Assembly: GCA_901472405.1 (NCBI GenBank)
Contig: LR590463.1
Location: forward strand, 1,736,001 to 1,800,000
Direction of reading: 5' to 3'
Length of the DNA stretch: 64,000 nt
From: Serratia rubidaea
Lineage (GTDB): Bacteria; Pseudomonadota; Gammaproteobacteria; Enterobacterales; Enterobacteriaceae
Shown: positions 42,246-52,788 of the stretch, one piece after another
Layout of the letters: every line of letters begins with the position of its first letter
Numbering within the stretch: the stretch's first letter is position 1
Made by a program: the position numbers and the translations under genes
Notes under the pieces: generated by a model
The model's database searches: none
Told to the model about the DNA's origin: nothing
Seen by the model: the letters and a program-made list of their open reading frames with translations, nothing else

Positions 42246-44381
42246 TCATTGTGATTGCCCAATCTGCGCGTTCAACGACGTCAGCTCCGGCAGCAGCTCC
42301 ACAACCAGCCCTATTTGCTGCAGAACTAACTGCTCTTTGCTTTCTGGCTCTGGCGTCAGCTGCGCGATGCGCGCGGACAGTTTTTCCAGCGCCAGGTTGA
42401 TGCGTTGAGCATCGGCGGCGTCGTGTTGCAACGCGCCGTCTACGTAGCAAACGGCGTCGTTCAGCACGTTGAACACGTCGATATTGGTCAGCCGTTCACG
42501 ATGGGCCCCCAATGCCGAAATATAACTCAGCAGCGTATGGTTAAGGCACAGCAGCCGGAAGGCTGCGTCCTGCGTCGCCTTGTCGGCTTTGGGGTCGGCG
42601 GACATATTTGAGATCACCGACGCCAGTTCCGCATCGCTGTTATGGGCGTCGCGGCGGGCAATACGGTAAGGCAGACCGTTATTTTTCCCTTCGTGGTACT
42701 GCACCAAAATGGCGTCCAGGTAGCGGCAGTCGGCATCCAGCGTTTTGCTGACGACGGCGGAAAGCTGACGGAAGCGCCAGTCCGGCCAGATAAAGGTCAC
42801 GGCCGCCCAGGCGATGGCGCAGCCCAGCAGCGTGTCGTAAACGCGCGGAGCGGCGACTTCGAAACCCTCGCCCAGCAGGTTGAAGCACAGCAGCACCAAC
42901 AGGGTGATAAACATGGTGGCGTGAGCGTACTGCACCGTACGGAAGGCGAAAAACAGCACGCCGCTGATCACGATCAGCACCAGCTGGCCTTCGGTCGACG
43001 GGACAAAGTACAGGATTGGCAGGCCGATCAGAACGCCCGCCAGGGTGCCGATAATCCGCAGCGCCAGCCGCCGGCGGGTGGCGTTGTAGTTAGGCTGGCA
43101 GACAAACAGGCTGGTGAGCAGGATCCAGTAACCGTGCCGCATTCCGGTCAGTTGAATAAACGCATAGCCGATGCACAGCACGACCGACATGCGGATGGCA
43201 TGGCGGAACAGCGCCGATTGCGGCGTCAGGTGGCGGCTGATGCGCAGGCGGATATCGCTCCAGCCGGTGAGCCGGTCGTCTGACAGGCTGTTCTCTTCTT
43301 CCTGACCGTTGGCCAGCGCCTGTTCCGATTCAATATTCGCCAGCTGGGCGTCAATCGCCCGCAGGTTTTTCAGCAGATGGGACAACGCCTTGGTCAGCTC
43401 GCGGTTATCAGCATTGACGGCGATGCGCGCCAGCGCCTCTTCGATACGGGTAAACGCCGGTTCAAAGCGGCTGTTGTGCTGATATTTCTGCCGCAGCAGG
43501 ATTGACTGCGCCAGCTGCTGGCAGGCGCGGGCCTGTTTACTGAGTAACCGCTGGAAGCGGAACAGAATATCGCTGTGGCGGAACTGTTTGCTCAACGCCT
43601 GATACTGTACGTGTGAAGAGCTGGCGCGCTCATGGATGTCCTGCGCGACAAAGTAGTAATGCAGGGTACGGCGGGTGCCGCGCTGGCCGCGATCGCCTTT
43701 CAGGCGGGTCAGCAGCGACATTTTAGTCTGGTTCAGCGTGCTGACCAGGCTGCTGTTGGCCATGGCGACGTCCATCCACGGCAGGTCGGCGTCCTTTTCG
43801 GCGTCCGGGTCGAACAGATTGGCCTTGGCGTCCAGATAATTGGCCAGCTGCTGGTAGCAACGCGCCAGGTTCTCCTGCAGCGGGCGGATAGGGAACAGCA
43901 GATGGCCGATCAGCGTCAGCAGGTTATACCACACCGCGCCGACAATCAGCAGAATCGGTTGCTGATACCAGACGTCATACATCGAGGTGCCGAGCATGGC
44001 GTACACCGCAATCAGCAGAGCGCCAAACGCGATGGTGGCATAGCGCTGCCCCAGGGCGCCCAGCAGAATAAAGCCGCAGGTAGACAGCGCCAGGCCCAGG
44101 ATAAACAGCCACGGGTAGGGGAACAGCAGTTCGATCGACGCGGAAGCAATAAAGAAGCAGACCAGCGTAATCAGCAGATTACGCAGCCTGCCGGCGAGCC
44201 GGTCATCCAGATCGGTGAGGGCGGCGGCGACCACCCCCAGCGTCAGCGGAATGGTGAGCTTGGCAACGCCCAGCCACCAGGGAACGGCGGTGGTGCCGAC
44301 CAGAGCGATAAAAATACGCAGGTTGTAAAGCAAACTGCTGTTGTAGGCATAACGACGCAGCGCCGGTGCAAAAGCAAGCAC
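42246..44381 (-). CDS. yccS: YccS/YhfK family inner-membrane protein
   Basis: Predicted inner-membrane protein of unknown function, related to aromatic-acid efflux and FUSC-type proteins. It has 711 residues (about 717 in E. coli). An N-terminal group of hydrophobic helices (RIFIALVGTTAVPWWLG, LTLGVVAAALTDLDDRLAGR, IAFGALLIAVYAMLG), a large cytoplasmic part and a second membrane group (LCIGYAFIQLTGMRHGYWIL, IIGTLAGVLIGLPILYFV) repeat the FUSC pattern. No indel is seen. It lies 28 bases after yccF on the same strand, so an operon is likely. Confidence 0.92.
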   Translation of the reverse strand: MLAFAPALRRYAYNSSLLYNLRIFIALVGTTAVPWWLGVAKLTIPLTLGVVAAALTDLDDRLAGRLRNLLITLVCFFIASASIELLFPYPWLFILGLALSTCGFILLGALGQRYATIAFGALLIAVYAMLGTSMYDVWYQQPILLIVGAVWYNLLTLIGHLLFPIRPLQENLARCYQQLANYLDAKANLFDPDAEKDADLPWMDVAMANSSLVSTLNQTKMSLLTRLKGDRGQRGTRRTLHYYFVAQDIHERASSSHVQYQALSKQFRHSDILFRFQRLLSKQARACQQLAQSILLRQKYQHNSRFEPAFTRIEEALARIAVNADNRELTKALSHLLKNLRAIDAQLANIESEQALANGQEEENSLSDDRLTGWSDIRLRISRHLTPQSALFRHAIRMSVVLCIGYAFIQLTGMRHGYWILLTSLFVCQPNYNATRRRLALRIIGTLAGVLIGLPILYFVPSTEGQLVLIVISGVLFFAFRTVQYAHATMFITLLVLLCFNLLGEGFEVAAPRVYDTLLGCAIAWAAVTFIWPDWRFRQLSAVVSKTLDADCRYLDAILVQYHEGKNNGLPYRIARRDAHNSDAELASVISNMSADPKADKATQDAAFRLLCLNHTLLSYISALGAHRERLTNIDVFNVLNDAVCYVDGALQHDAADAQRINLALEKLSARIAQLTPEPESKEQLVLQQIGLVVELLPELTSLNAQIGQSQ

Positions 44382-44408
44382 AAAAAAACTCCTCAGACGG
44401 AGAAAAAG

Positions 44409-44861
44409 TTAACGTTGTTGGTATTGGCGACGTGCATTTTCACTTCTGGCCTGCTGAGCCATTTCGACGGAAACCACCCGGCGTCCGACCGGCCACAGCG
44501 CAATGGCGGCGATTTTAAAGTTGGCGATGCCTACCGGGATGCCGATAATGCTGATGCACTGGGTGATGCCGGCGGCAATGTGCGACAGGCACAGCCACCA
44601 GCCGAAGAAGATCAGCCAGAACACATTGAGCAGCGAACCGCCGGCGGAAAGCAGGGCATTGCTTTTTTCCGGGTACAGTTCGTTGACGCTGATTGCTTCA
44701 TTGCCGTAAGGCAGGAAGGAGAGTTTGGTGATTTCCCAGCAGGAGCGAGTTAACGGCAGGGTAAAGATTAAGACGATACTGACCAGGGTGGCAAACAGCC
44801 ACGCCAGGGTCGTGAAAAAACCGCCTAACACAAAATTCAGAATATTCAGTACAGTACGCAT
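44409..44861 (-). CDS. yccF: YccF domain inner-membrane protein
   Basis: Small inner-membrane protein of unknown function (DUF307/YccF), 150 residues. Hydrophobic segments ILNFVLGGFFTTLAWLFATL, LLNVFWLIFFGWWLCLSHI and ITQCISIIGIPVGIANFKIA, and the paired GIPVGIANFKIA-type motif near ALWPVGR, are family marks. It is expressed ahead of yccS on the minus strand and divergent from helD. Confidence 0.92.
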   Translation of the reverse strand: MRTVLNILNFVLGGFFTTLAWLFATLVSIVLIFTLPLTRSCWEITKLSFLPYGNEAISVNELYPEKSNALLSAGGSLLNVFWLIFFGWWLCLSHIAAGITQCISIIGIPVGIANFKIAAIALWPVGRRVVSVEMAQQARSENARRQYQQR

Positions 44862-45020
44862 AGTTGGGACTCTGCTCTAATCATGGTCAAACCGCAGGGC
44901 GGTTGCGTTTGCTATCAAAACGTAGAAACTATTCTACCCTTTTTTTAGCGCTAGAGTGCCACTGCTTATCGCAGGTAAACTGGCAACTCTCCAATCTCAA
45001 TAGAGTCATGGCACGCCGAT

Positions 45021-47080
45021 ATGGAACTTAAAGCGACATCGCTGGAAAAACACCTGGCTCAGCATCCTTATAACAGAGTACGGACTGTTGCATGCCGGCG
45101 TTGAGGTCAGCGGTGAAAGCATGAATACCTGATTCCGTTCAATCAGCTGATCGAGGTCCGCTGTAAGCGCGGCCATCGTCTGGGGTGAAACTGGAGTTCG
45201 AACTGCCGGACGAAAAAGTGGTGCGTCTGCACGGCACCGAATGGCAGGAAACACAGCGTTTCTACCACTATATGCTGCAGGCGTGGCAGCGCTGGAGCGC
45301 CGAAATGAGCGAGATCAGCGCCGGCGTGCTGCAGCAGCAGGTGGAAAACATCCGGCGCATTGAGCAGCAGGACAAATGGTTCAAGCGGTCGTCGCTGGGC
45401 AAGCTGCAGCAGCAGATCCGCGAGGCCTTCGGCGCATTGCCGATGCCGGCGGGCGCGTCTGGAAAGTTTTGACAACTGCCGCGATGATTACCGCCTCTGC
45501 CTGCAGTGGCTGCAGCACGGGCCGCACAGCGTCGCCGAGCGCAACCGGCAGTGGACGGAGCGGATGTTGGCGGAGCATGACGATTTCTTCCGGACGGTGG
45601 AAACCTCGCCGCTGAACGATTCGCAAAGCCGGGCGGTGGTCAATGGTGAAGACTCGGTGCTGGTGTTGGCCGGCGCCGGCAGCGGTAAAACGTCCGTTGC
45701 TGGTGGCGCGCGCCGGGTGGCTGCTGCGCCGGCAGGAGGCGCGGCCGGAACAGATCCTGCTGCTGGCGTTCGGCCGGCAGGCGGCCGAGAGAGATGAACC
45801 AGCGGATAGAGGAACGCCTGGGCGTCAGCGCGATTCAGGCGAAAACCTTTCACGCGCTGGCGCTGCAGATTATCCAGCAGGGCAGCCGTAAAGTTCCCGT
45901 CATCAGTAAGCTGGAAACCGACAGCAAGGCCCGGCGTGACTTACTGATTGCCAACTGGCAGCAGCAGTGCGCCGAGAAAAAGGCGCAGGCGAAAGGCTGG
46001 CGTCAGTGGCTGACGGAGGAGCTGGCGTGGAAGTGCCCGAAGGGGACTTCTGGCAGGATCGGCGGCTGGCGTCGCGCCTGGCGGGGCGCCTGGAGCGCTG
46101 GCTGGGCCTGATGCGCATGCACGGCGGCAGCCAGGCGGAGATGATTGAGCAGGCGGATGACGAGAGCCGCGATCTGTTCTCCAAACGTATCCGGCTGATG
46201 GCGCCGCTGCTGAAGGCGTGGAAAAGCGCGCTGAAGGAGGAGGGGGCGGTCGACTTCTCCGGCCTGATTCATCAGGCGGTCAACATTCTGGAAAAAGGGC
46301 GCTTCGTCAGCCCCTGGAAACATATTCTGGTGGACGAGTTCCAGGATATTTCACCGCAGCGCGCGCAGCTGCTGGCCGCATTGCGCAAGCAGAATACCCA
46401 GACCTGCCTGTTTGCCGTCGGCGACGACTGGCAGGCTATTTATCGTTTCAGCGGGGCGGAGCTCAGCCTGACCACCGCGTTTGCCGAGAACTTCGGCGCC
46501 GGGGCGCAGTGCGCGCTGGATACCACCTATCGCTTCAACGAACGCATCGGCGATATCGCCAACCGTTTTGTACAGCAGAACCCGCATCAGCTGAAAAAGC
46601 CGCTTAACAGCCTGAGCAAAGGCAACAAGAAGTCGGTGGCGATTCTGCCGCAGGAGCAGCTGGAAAATCTGCTGGATAAGCTCAGCGGTTACGCCAAACC
46701 CGACGAACGCATCTTGCTGCTGGCGCGTTACCACCACTTAAAGCCGGAGCTGTTGCAGAAGGCCGCCACCCGCTGGCCGAAGCTGAATCTCGACTTTATG
46801 ACTATCCATGCCAGCAAGGGGCAGCAGGCGGAGTATGTCATTATCGTCGGGCTGCATGACGGCAACGACGGTTTCCCGGCGGTAGTGCGCGAATCGGTGC
46901 TGGAAGACGTGCTGCTGCCGCAGCCGGAAGATTTCCCGGATGCGGAAGAGCGGCGGTTGCTGTACGTGGCGCTGACGCGCGCCAAACATCAGGTGTGGCT
47001 GCTGCAGGATCGCGAGCGGCCGTCGGTATTTGGTCGAACAGCTGCATGAGCTGGGCGTGCCGCTGCAGAAAAAACCGTGA
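45021..47080 (+). CDS. helD: DNA helicase IV (nine single-base indels)
   Basis: UvrD/Rep-type 3'-5' DNA helicase, 684 residues in E. coli. Start MELKATSLEKHLAQHPYN is family-like, but the frame is broken at about 45084 (+1), 45120 (-1), 45173 (+1), 45188 (+1), 45451 (+1), 45696 (+1), 45790 (+1), 46030 (-1) and 47032 (+1). Repair gives a continuous protein with Walker A AGAGSGKTS, VDEFQDISPQ as Walker B, GDDWQAIYRF, TTYRFN, and TIHASKGQQAEYVI with VALTRAKHQVW. The repair frames add up exactly. Nine events in 2 kb is far denser than elsewhere here: either very poor data at this spot or a pseudogene. No nonsense substitution or large loss is seen. Confidence 0.85.
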
Positions 47081-47115
47081 TCGCCGGGCCGCGGCAGTCG
47101 GCCCGGCATCGGCCG

Positions 47116-47574
47116 TTATTTCAGGCGTGCTTGCAGATAGCGCTGATAGTCGGGAATGGTGATGTCCACGGCCTGTGTGAACAGTGAGGAGTCAATCAGG
47201 AAATCGGCGGTGGCGCGGTTGGTGGCCACCGGAATGTTCCACACCGTCGCCAGACGCAGCAGCGCCTTGACGTCGGGGTCATGAGGCACGGCATTGAGCG
47301 GGTCCCAGAAGAAAATCAGCATATCGATCTTGCCTTCCGAGATCAGCGCGCCGACCTGCTGATCGCCGCCCATCGGGCCGCTTAACATACTTTGTACCGG
47401 AATACCGCTGGCGCGCTGGATCAGATTGCCGGTGGTGCCGGTGGCGTACAGCTGGTGTTGGGACAGCGCCGCTTTATGCTCTTCAACCCAGCGCAGCAAA
47501 TCCTGTTTACGGTGATCGTGCGCCACCAGGGCGATATGTTTACGTTCCGCAATCGTGCGGGTAGTCACTTCCAT
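47116..47574 (-). CDS. mgsA: Methylglyoxal synthase
   Basis: Cytoplasmic enzyme turning dihydroxyacetone phosphate into methylglyoxal, a bypass when sugar phosphates build up. It has 152 residues like E. coli, starting [20 protein letters not shown]. The active site shows [24 protein letters not shown] with the catalytic Asp, and [17 protein letters not shown]. It converges on helD; a GC-rich hairpin (GCCGGGCC / GGCCCGGC at 47083 to 47107) lies between. Confidence 0.96.
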   Translation of the reverse strand: MEVTTRTIAERKHIALVAHDHRKQDLLRWVEEHKAALSQHQLYATGTTGNLIQRASGIPVQSMLSGPMGGDQQVGALISEGKIDMLIFFWDPLNAVPHDPDVKALLRLATVWNIPVATNRATADFLIDSSLFTQAVDITIPDYQRYLQARLK

Positions 47575-47700
47575 TGCAATATCCTTGCTTACCGATTCAT
47601 ACTCAGCAGATTACTGAAACCGCGTTTTTCTGCCTAGCGTTTACGCATTGAAAATTATGATTAAGTGATATCCGCCGGCTTTTGGCCGCTGTCGAGGGCA

Positions 47701-48254
47701 TTATGGCGTATGCCAGGGTTTAGCGCCGGATAAGCGTTCCCGATCGTCGGCGCTCTGGCGCGCAAAGGCCGGAACGGCGGCCGGACGCGGTTGGCGGTTA
47801 TAGTCGGCGACGGTTTTCTCCAGCCGCTCATGGGCATACGGTGGGGTAATGCGCAGAATGTCGCGTTTTGCCGGCAATGCTTTCCCCTGTTTATCAATCA
47901 CCTGATAGTTTTGCTGCTGTTCAAAGCGTTGGCCATCCTGCTGGCTGTCGATCGGGGGGAGCTGGATCGCCACCGTACTGACATTATGCGTGTTGAATGC
48001 CACCAGCATCAGCGGCGAGGTGTATAACGAAGGCGGCTGGCTTGCCGCGTGCAGGGGTTTACTGACCTTAAACAGCAGTTGATGCTGCCCGCCGTTTAAT
48101 TCGAGACTGTCAGCGCCTTTTAACAGCGAGCCGGTCATCTGCTTGCCGTCAACGACCAACAGTTCGATATCCGGGGAGAGTTTCAGGGTCGTAGCTACGG
48201 CCGGCAGGCTCAGGCACACGCCGAGCAATCCCGTAACCACCAGACAAATTTCAT
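47701..48254 (-). CDS. yccT: UPF0319/DUF2057 periplasmic protein YccT (one -1 indel)
   Basis: Exported protein of poorly known function; E. coli YccT affects curli formation. The best start is the ATG at 48254, seven bases after AAGGAG; adding one base near 48244 to 48250 joins it to a signal peptide LVVTGLLGVCLSLPAVA and the mature TTLKLSPDIELLVVDG, as in the family. An ATG further upstream would give an unbroken frame but a poor N-terminus. The C-terminal part after RERLSGAKP is shorter than in E. coli (220 residues) and may hide a further break. Confidence 0.75.
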
Positions 48255-48545
48255 TCGTTATCTCCTTATCTGCAGGCATGCTTTCTATTGTTGGGAGCGG
48301 ACACAGTGTGTCAAAATTTTTCCGTCAGCCGCTACGGCTTACATTTTGTCATTTTTATTGATTGTTAGACACATAATCCGCCGCCGCCGGTCGGTTGATT
48401 CCTTCAGACCGCAAAAATGCCGCAGGGTTGCAGCGTTTGTTATTTTTATCCGGGACTTATCGGCGCAGGTTTATTGCCTGCCTGCGAGCGCGTTTGGGTA
48501 TAGACTAAACGGCAGGTATTAGCCGCCAATAATCAGGAGAGCGAG

Positions 48546-48959
48546 ATGGACGATCGTGAAATTGCCGAGGTGCTGCGGCAGGTGAAAACTATTGCGCTGG
48601 TCGGTGCCAGCGATAAACCCGCGCGCGCGAGCTATGGCGTGATGGCCTACCTGCTGTCGCAGGGCTATCAGGTGACGCCGGTCAGCCCGAAGCTGGCCGG
48701 ACAGACGCTGCTGGGTCAGCAGGTGTACGCCAGTCTGGATGACATTCCCCATTCCATTGATATGGTCGATGTTTTTCGTAATTCGGAAGCGGCCTACGGC
48801 GTGGCGCAGGAGGCGATTGCCATCGGCGCCAAGGTGCTTTGGCTGCAGATTGGCGTGATTAATAGCCAGGCGGAAGAGCTGGCGCAGGCGGCCGGACTCA
48901 AAGTGGTGATGGATCGCTGCCCGAAAATCGAAATCCCGCGTCTGGGGCTGGAGCGATAA
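48546..48959 (+). CDS. yccU: CoA-binding protein YccU
   Basis: Small Rossmann-fold protein with a CoA-binding domain, function not established. It has 137 residues, as in E. coli. The nucleotide loop [19 protein letters not shown] and [10 protein letters not shown], plus [12 protein letters not shown] at the end, are family motifs. AGGAG precedes the ATG by 8 bases. It lies between divergent yccT and convergent hspQ. The 291 bases before it, between the divergent yccT and yccU starts, hold no gene I can recognise. Confidence 0.93.
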   Translation: MDDREIAEVLRQVKTIALVGASDKPARASYGVMAYLLSQGYQVTPVSPKLAGQTLLGQQVYASLDDIPHSIDMVDVFRNSEAAYGVAQEAIAIGAKVLWLQIGVINSQAEELAQAAGLKVVMDRCPKIEIPRLGLER

Positions 48960-48993
48960 AAACACAGGGGCCCGATGTAGCGTCGGGCCCTGC
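48955..48993 (-). terminator. Terminator of hspQ
   Basis: Minus-strand stem GGGCCCGA / TCGGGCCC with a 7-base loop, followed by TGTGTTTTT. It lies about 25 bases beyond the hspQ stop codon. Confidence 0.65.
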
Positions 48994-49013
48994 GGGTTTC
49001 TCAGGCGTGATGC

Positions 49014-49405
<392 letters not shown>

Positions 49406-49410
49406 TCAAG

Positions 49411-50595
49411 TTACATCACCCGGCACGCAAACCCTTTCAGATACAACCCTTCCGGATAGGTGGCGATCACCGGGTGATCGGCGGCCTGCCGATACTGCTC
49501 TATAAATTGTATATCACAACCGGCATCGACAGCGGCGTCGGCCAGGATTTTTTGGAACAAATCGGTCGCCATCAGCCCGGAGCAGGAGAAGCTCAGCAAG
49601 ATCCCGCCGGGATTGAGCAGCTGCAGCGCCAGCATATTGATATCTTTATAGCCCCGACAGGCGCTGGCCAGCTGGTTTTTATTTTCGACGAACTTCGGCG
49701 GATCCATAATGATCAGGTCGAACTTCTCTCCCTGATTGCGACAGTTGCGCAGCAGCTGGAACACATCGTCCCGCACGAACTCGGCCTTGCTGACATCCAG
49801 CCGGTTGAGCTCAACGTTCTGGCGGGCCACGTCCAGCGCCGCCTGCGAGGTATCAACGCTGATCACCTGGCTGCAGCCGCCCATCAGGGCCGAGACGGCG
49901 AAAGCGCCGGTATAGGAGAAGCAGTTCAGCACGCGGCGACCGGCGGCAAAATTACGCGCCGCCAGGCGGCTGTCGCGCTGATCGAGATAGAAACCGGTTT
50001 TGTGCCCCTGCTGAATATCGACCAGCAGCTGCATGCCGTGCTCGGTAATCGGCAACAGCGCCGGCGGCAGCTCGCCCAGCACCGGGCCCTGCGTCAGCGG
50101 CAGGCCCTCTTTTTTACGCACCGCCACGTCGGAGCGATCGTAAATCGCACATTCCGGGTAGCAGTGCTGCAGGGCGGTAATCAGCGCGGCGCGTTGATGT
50201 TCAGCGCCGGCAGACAGCAGCTGCAGCACCAGGAAATTCTGGAAGCGGTCAATGGTAATGCCCGGCATGCCGTCAGATTCGCCGGCAATCAGGCGGTAGC
50301 CGTTCAGGCCGTCGCGTTTGGCGACCCAGTCACGCCAGCTTTGCGCCTGCTGTAAGCGGCGGATAAAGAACGCGCTATCAACCGCCTCATCCTGCTGGAA
50401 GGTCCAGACGCGCGCACGGATTTGCGACTCCGGCGAATAGGCGCCGCGGGCCAGCCATTTTCCCTGACAGTCGTGGATATCGATGGTTTCGCCGGAAAGC
50501 GGTTTGCCTTCGATGCGTTGGACCGCGCCGGAGAAGACCCAGGGATGACGACGAAGCAAGGACTTTTCACGTCCTTTAGCGAGAAACAGGCGCAT
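49411..50595 (-). CDS. rlmI: 23S rRNA (C1962) methyltransferase RlmI
   Basis: SAM-dependent enzyme making m5C1962 in 23S rRNA. It has 394 residues from [20 protein letters not shown], the E. coli-like start; in-frame codons upstream are not conserved. An N-terminal PUA domain is followed by the methyltransferase with [36 protein letters not shown], the motif [12 protein letters not shown] and SFSCSG, where the catalytic Cys sits. No indel. Confidence 0.95.
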   Translation of the reverse strand: MRLFLAKGREKSLLRRHPWVFSGAVQRIEGKPLSGETIDIHDCQGKWLARGAYSPESQIRARVWTFQQDEAVDSAFFIRRLQQAQSWRDWVAKRDGLNGYRLIAGESDGMPGITIDRFQNFLVLQLLSAGAEHQRAALITALQHCYPECAIYDRSDVAVRKKEGLPLTQGPVLGELPPALLPITEHGMQLLVDIQQGHKTGFYLDQRDSRLAARNFAAGRRVLNCFSYTGAFAVSALMGGCSQVISVDTSQAALDVARQNVELNRLDVSKAEFVRDDVFQLLRNCRNQGEKFDLIIMDPPKFVENKNQLASACRGYKDINMLALQLLNPGGILLSFSCSGLMATDLFQKILADAAVDAGCDIQFIEQYRQAADHPVIATYPEGLYLKGFACRVM

Positions 50596-50840
50596 TATAA
50601 TTACTCTTTCAATACGGTGGATGACGACGGATAGGTCATTATCAGTCAAAATGACATCAATCATCGGCGGGCGAGGGCGTCGGCCGGCGATGTGGGATGG
50701 ATGTCCGCTGGATGGCGCAGCGGCCATCATGTCGGGCTAGTTTACGTGATTTGTTAGAATAATCCGACAGAGTTGTGATATTCCGCCGGCGGCAGCGGCA
50801 GGAAACGGCGCGGCGGAGTGGTAATAAAGAGGGGGCGGTG

Positions 50841-51119
50841 ATGACGCAGATGTGTAAAGTGGCCTATGTCTACGGCCTGGTGCAGGGCGTGGGCTTTCGT
50901 TACAACACGCAGATTAAGGCGACGGCGTTGGGCCTGAGCGGCTATGCGCGCAACCTGGATGACGGCAGCGTGGAAGTGTTGGCGTGCGGGGAAGCGCAGC
51001 AGGTTGAGGCGCTGATCGACTGGCTGCAGCAGGGCGGCCCACGCAGCGCGCGCGTTGATCGCGTGCTGGTGGAGCCAAGGGGCGCGCAGGCCCTACAGGG
51101 ATTTACGATTCGCTATTGA
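50841..51119 (+). CDS. yccX: Acylphosphatase
   Basis: Small cytoplasmic enzyme hydrolysing acylphosphates. It has 92 residues (same as E. coli) starting [25 protein letters not shown] precedes the start. The active-site loop [14 protein letters not shown] with the catalytic Arg and [13 protein letters not shown] with the catalytic Asn are intact. The longer open frame upstream is not conserved. It converges on tusE. Confidence 0.94.
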   Translation: MTQMCKVAYVYGLVQGVGFRYNTQIKATALGLSGYARNLDDGSVEVLACGEAQQVEALIDWLQQGGPRSARVDRVLVEPRGAQALQGFTIRY

Positions 51120-51130
51120 GCGTCGGCGGC

Positions 51131-51460
51131 TTAGATACATTTGACCGGCTTGGGCAGACCGGCGATCTTGGTTGCCTGTTTGGCCGGGCCTTTCGGGAAT
51201 AAGCGGTATAAATAGCGGCTGTTGCCTTTTTCTTCGCCGTACTTCTGCGCCATGGCCTTCACCAGCATACGGATTGCCGGTGAGGTATTAAATTCCTGAT
51301 AGAAATTACGCACAAAACGCACCACTTCCCAATGCGCGTCCGTCAGGACAATCTCTTCCTGCGCCGCTAACAGCGGCGCCAGGCCTTCATGCCAGTCGGC
51401 GCTGTTTTTCAGGTAGCCCTGCGCATCGGTATCAATAATCTGACCTTCAAACTCCAACAT
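51131..51460 (-). CDS. tusE: Sulfurtransferase TusE
   Basis: DsrC-like sulfur carrier that takes persulfide from TusBCD and passes it to MnmA in 2-thiouridine tRNA modification. It has 109 residues (E. coli 109), starting [19 protein letters not shown]. The penultimate Cys of the C-terminal KCI is the active residue. In E. coli it is directly next to yccA; here an alcohol dehydrogenase lies between. Confidence 0.95.
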   Translation of the reverse strand: MLEFEGQIIDTDAQGYLKNSADWHEGLAPLLAAQEEIVLTDAHWEVVRFVRNFYQEFNTSPAIRMLVKAMAQKYGEEKGNSRYLYRLFPKGPAKQATKIAGLPKPVKCI

Positions 51461-51632
51461 ACAGCCTCAATAACGGGTAACTGATCACGTTGCGCAGTCT
51501 AACAAATTTAAGCGGCGGCAAACACCGGGGCCGAAGGTGCAGGGACGGCATCCGCCCACGGCGTTGACTACACTCTGAGAGGGCATTTAGGCCCGAGTTC
51601 GTCCCATCAACCAGAGTATTAAGGACGCTGAT

Positions 51633-52718
51633 ATGAGTATGATGAAAGCCGCTGCATTTATTGAAAAAGGGCGTATTGAGCTTGTTGATAAGCCGATTCC
51701 TACCCCCGGCCCCAATGATGCGTTGCTGAAGATTACCACCACCACCATTTGCGGCACGGATATTCATATTCTGAAAGGGGAGTACCCGGTATCCAGGATG
51801 CTGACCGTGGGCCATGAGCCGGTCGGCATTATTGAAAAACTGGGCAGTAACGTAAAGGGGTATCGGGAAGGGCAGCGGGCGCTGGCCGGCGCCATTTGCC
51901 CCTCGTTCACGTCTTATGCCTGCCAGGACGGCTACCCCGCGCAGGACGGCTCGCATTTGCCCGGCTGTGCTTGCCACGGCTATAAGGCCACCGCCGGCTG
52001 GCGCTTTGGCAATGTGATTGACGGTACCCAGGCGGAGTACGTGCTGGTGCCGGATGCCGAAGCGAACCTGGCGCCGATCCCCGACGGCCTGTCCGATGAA
52101 CAGGTGCTGATGTGTCCGGACGCGATGTCCACCGGCTTTAAGGGCGCGGAAAACGCCGGCATCAAGATTGGTGATGTGGTGGCGGTATTTGCTCAGGGAC
52201 CGATTGGTTTATATGCGACCGCCGGCGCGCGTCTGCGCGGCGCCAGCCTGGTGATCGCCGTCAGCAGCGCGCCGGAGAAGTTGGCGATAGCCGGCCGGAT
52301 GGGGGCCAACGTGCTGCTCAATTACAAACAGGTCGACGTGGTGGATGAGATTATGAAGATCACCGGCGGACGCGGCGTGGACGCCAGCATTGAGTGCCTG
52401 GGCACGCAGCACACCTTTAATCAGGCGCTGCGGGTGCTGAAACCGGGCGGCACGCTTTCCAGCCTCGGCGTATACAGTGAGGATTTGCAATTACCGGTTA
52501 ACGCGATCGCTAACGGATTGGGAGACCACACCATCCGTACCGCGCTGTGCCCCGGCGGTAAAGAGCGGATGCGCAGAATGATGAACGTGGTGCAGCATGG
52601 CGGCCTGGACTTGACGCCGCTCATCACCCATCGTTTCCCGCTCGATGAGATCGTTGATGCCTATAGACTGTTTGCGGAAAAACGCGACGGCGTGATTAAG
52701 CTGGCGATTAGCGCCTGA
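51633..52718 (+). CDS. Zinc-dependent secondary alcohol dehydrogenase
   Basis: Medium-chain dehydrogenase/reductase resembling the Thermoanaerobacter/Clostridium secondary alcohol dehydrogenases (isopropanol-acetone type). It has 361 residues. Catalytic zinc ligands appear as Cys40 (ICGTDIH), His61-Glu62 (GHEPVG) and the Asp of CPDAMSTGF; GWRFGNVIDGTQAEYVLVPD is like that group. The Rossmann motif is FAQGPIGLYA. After the second strand (VIAVSSAPEK) the Gly-Ser-Arg used for NADP in the Thermoanaerobacter enzyme is replaced by Ser-Ser-Ala, so cofactor choice is open. AAGGA supports the start. It is an insertion between tusE and yccA; physiological substrate unknown. Confidence 0.82.
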   Translation: MSMMKAAAFIEKGRIELVDKPIPTPGPNDALLKITTTTICGTDIHILKGEYPVSRMLTVGHEPVGIIEKLGSNVKGYREGQRALAGAICPSFTSYACQDGYPAQDGSHLPGCACHGYKATAGWRFGNVIDGTQAEYVLVPDAEANLAPIPDGLSDEQVLMCPDAMSTGFKGAENAGIKIGDVVAVFAQGPIGLYATAGARLRGASLVIAVSSAPEKLAIAGRMGANVLLNYKQVDVVDEIMKITGGRGVDASIECLGTQHTFNQALRVLKPGGTLSSLGVYSEDLQLPVNAIANGLGDHTIRTALCPGGKERMRRMMNVVQHGGLDLTPLITHRFPLDEIVDAYRLFAEKRDGVIKLAISA

Positions 52719-52736
52719 CGCCGGCCGTTAAACGTA

Positions 52737-52764
52737 AAAAAGCCCCCGCGTAGGCGGAGGCTTT
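52737..52764. terminator. Bidirectional terminator between the dehydrogenase and yccA
   Basis: Stem AAAAGCC-C-CCGC / GCGG-A-GGCTTTT with a GTA-containing loop and one mismatch, between convergent genes. Confidence 0.75.
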
Positions 52765-52788
52765 TATCATCATCTTACCGGTGATAAA

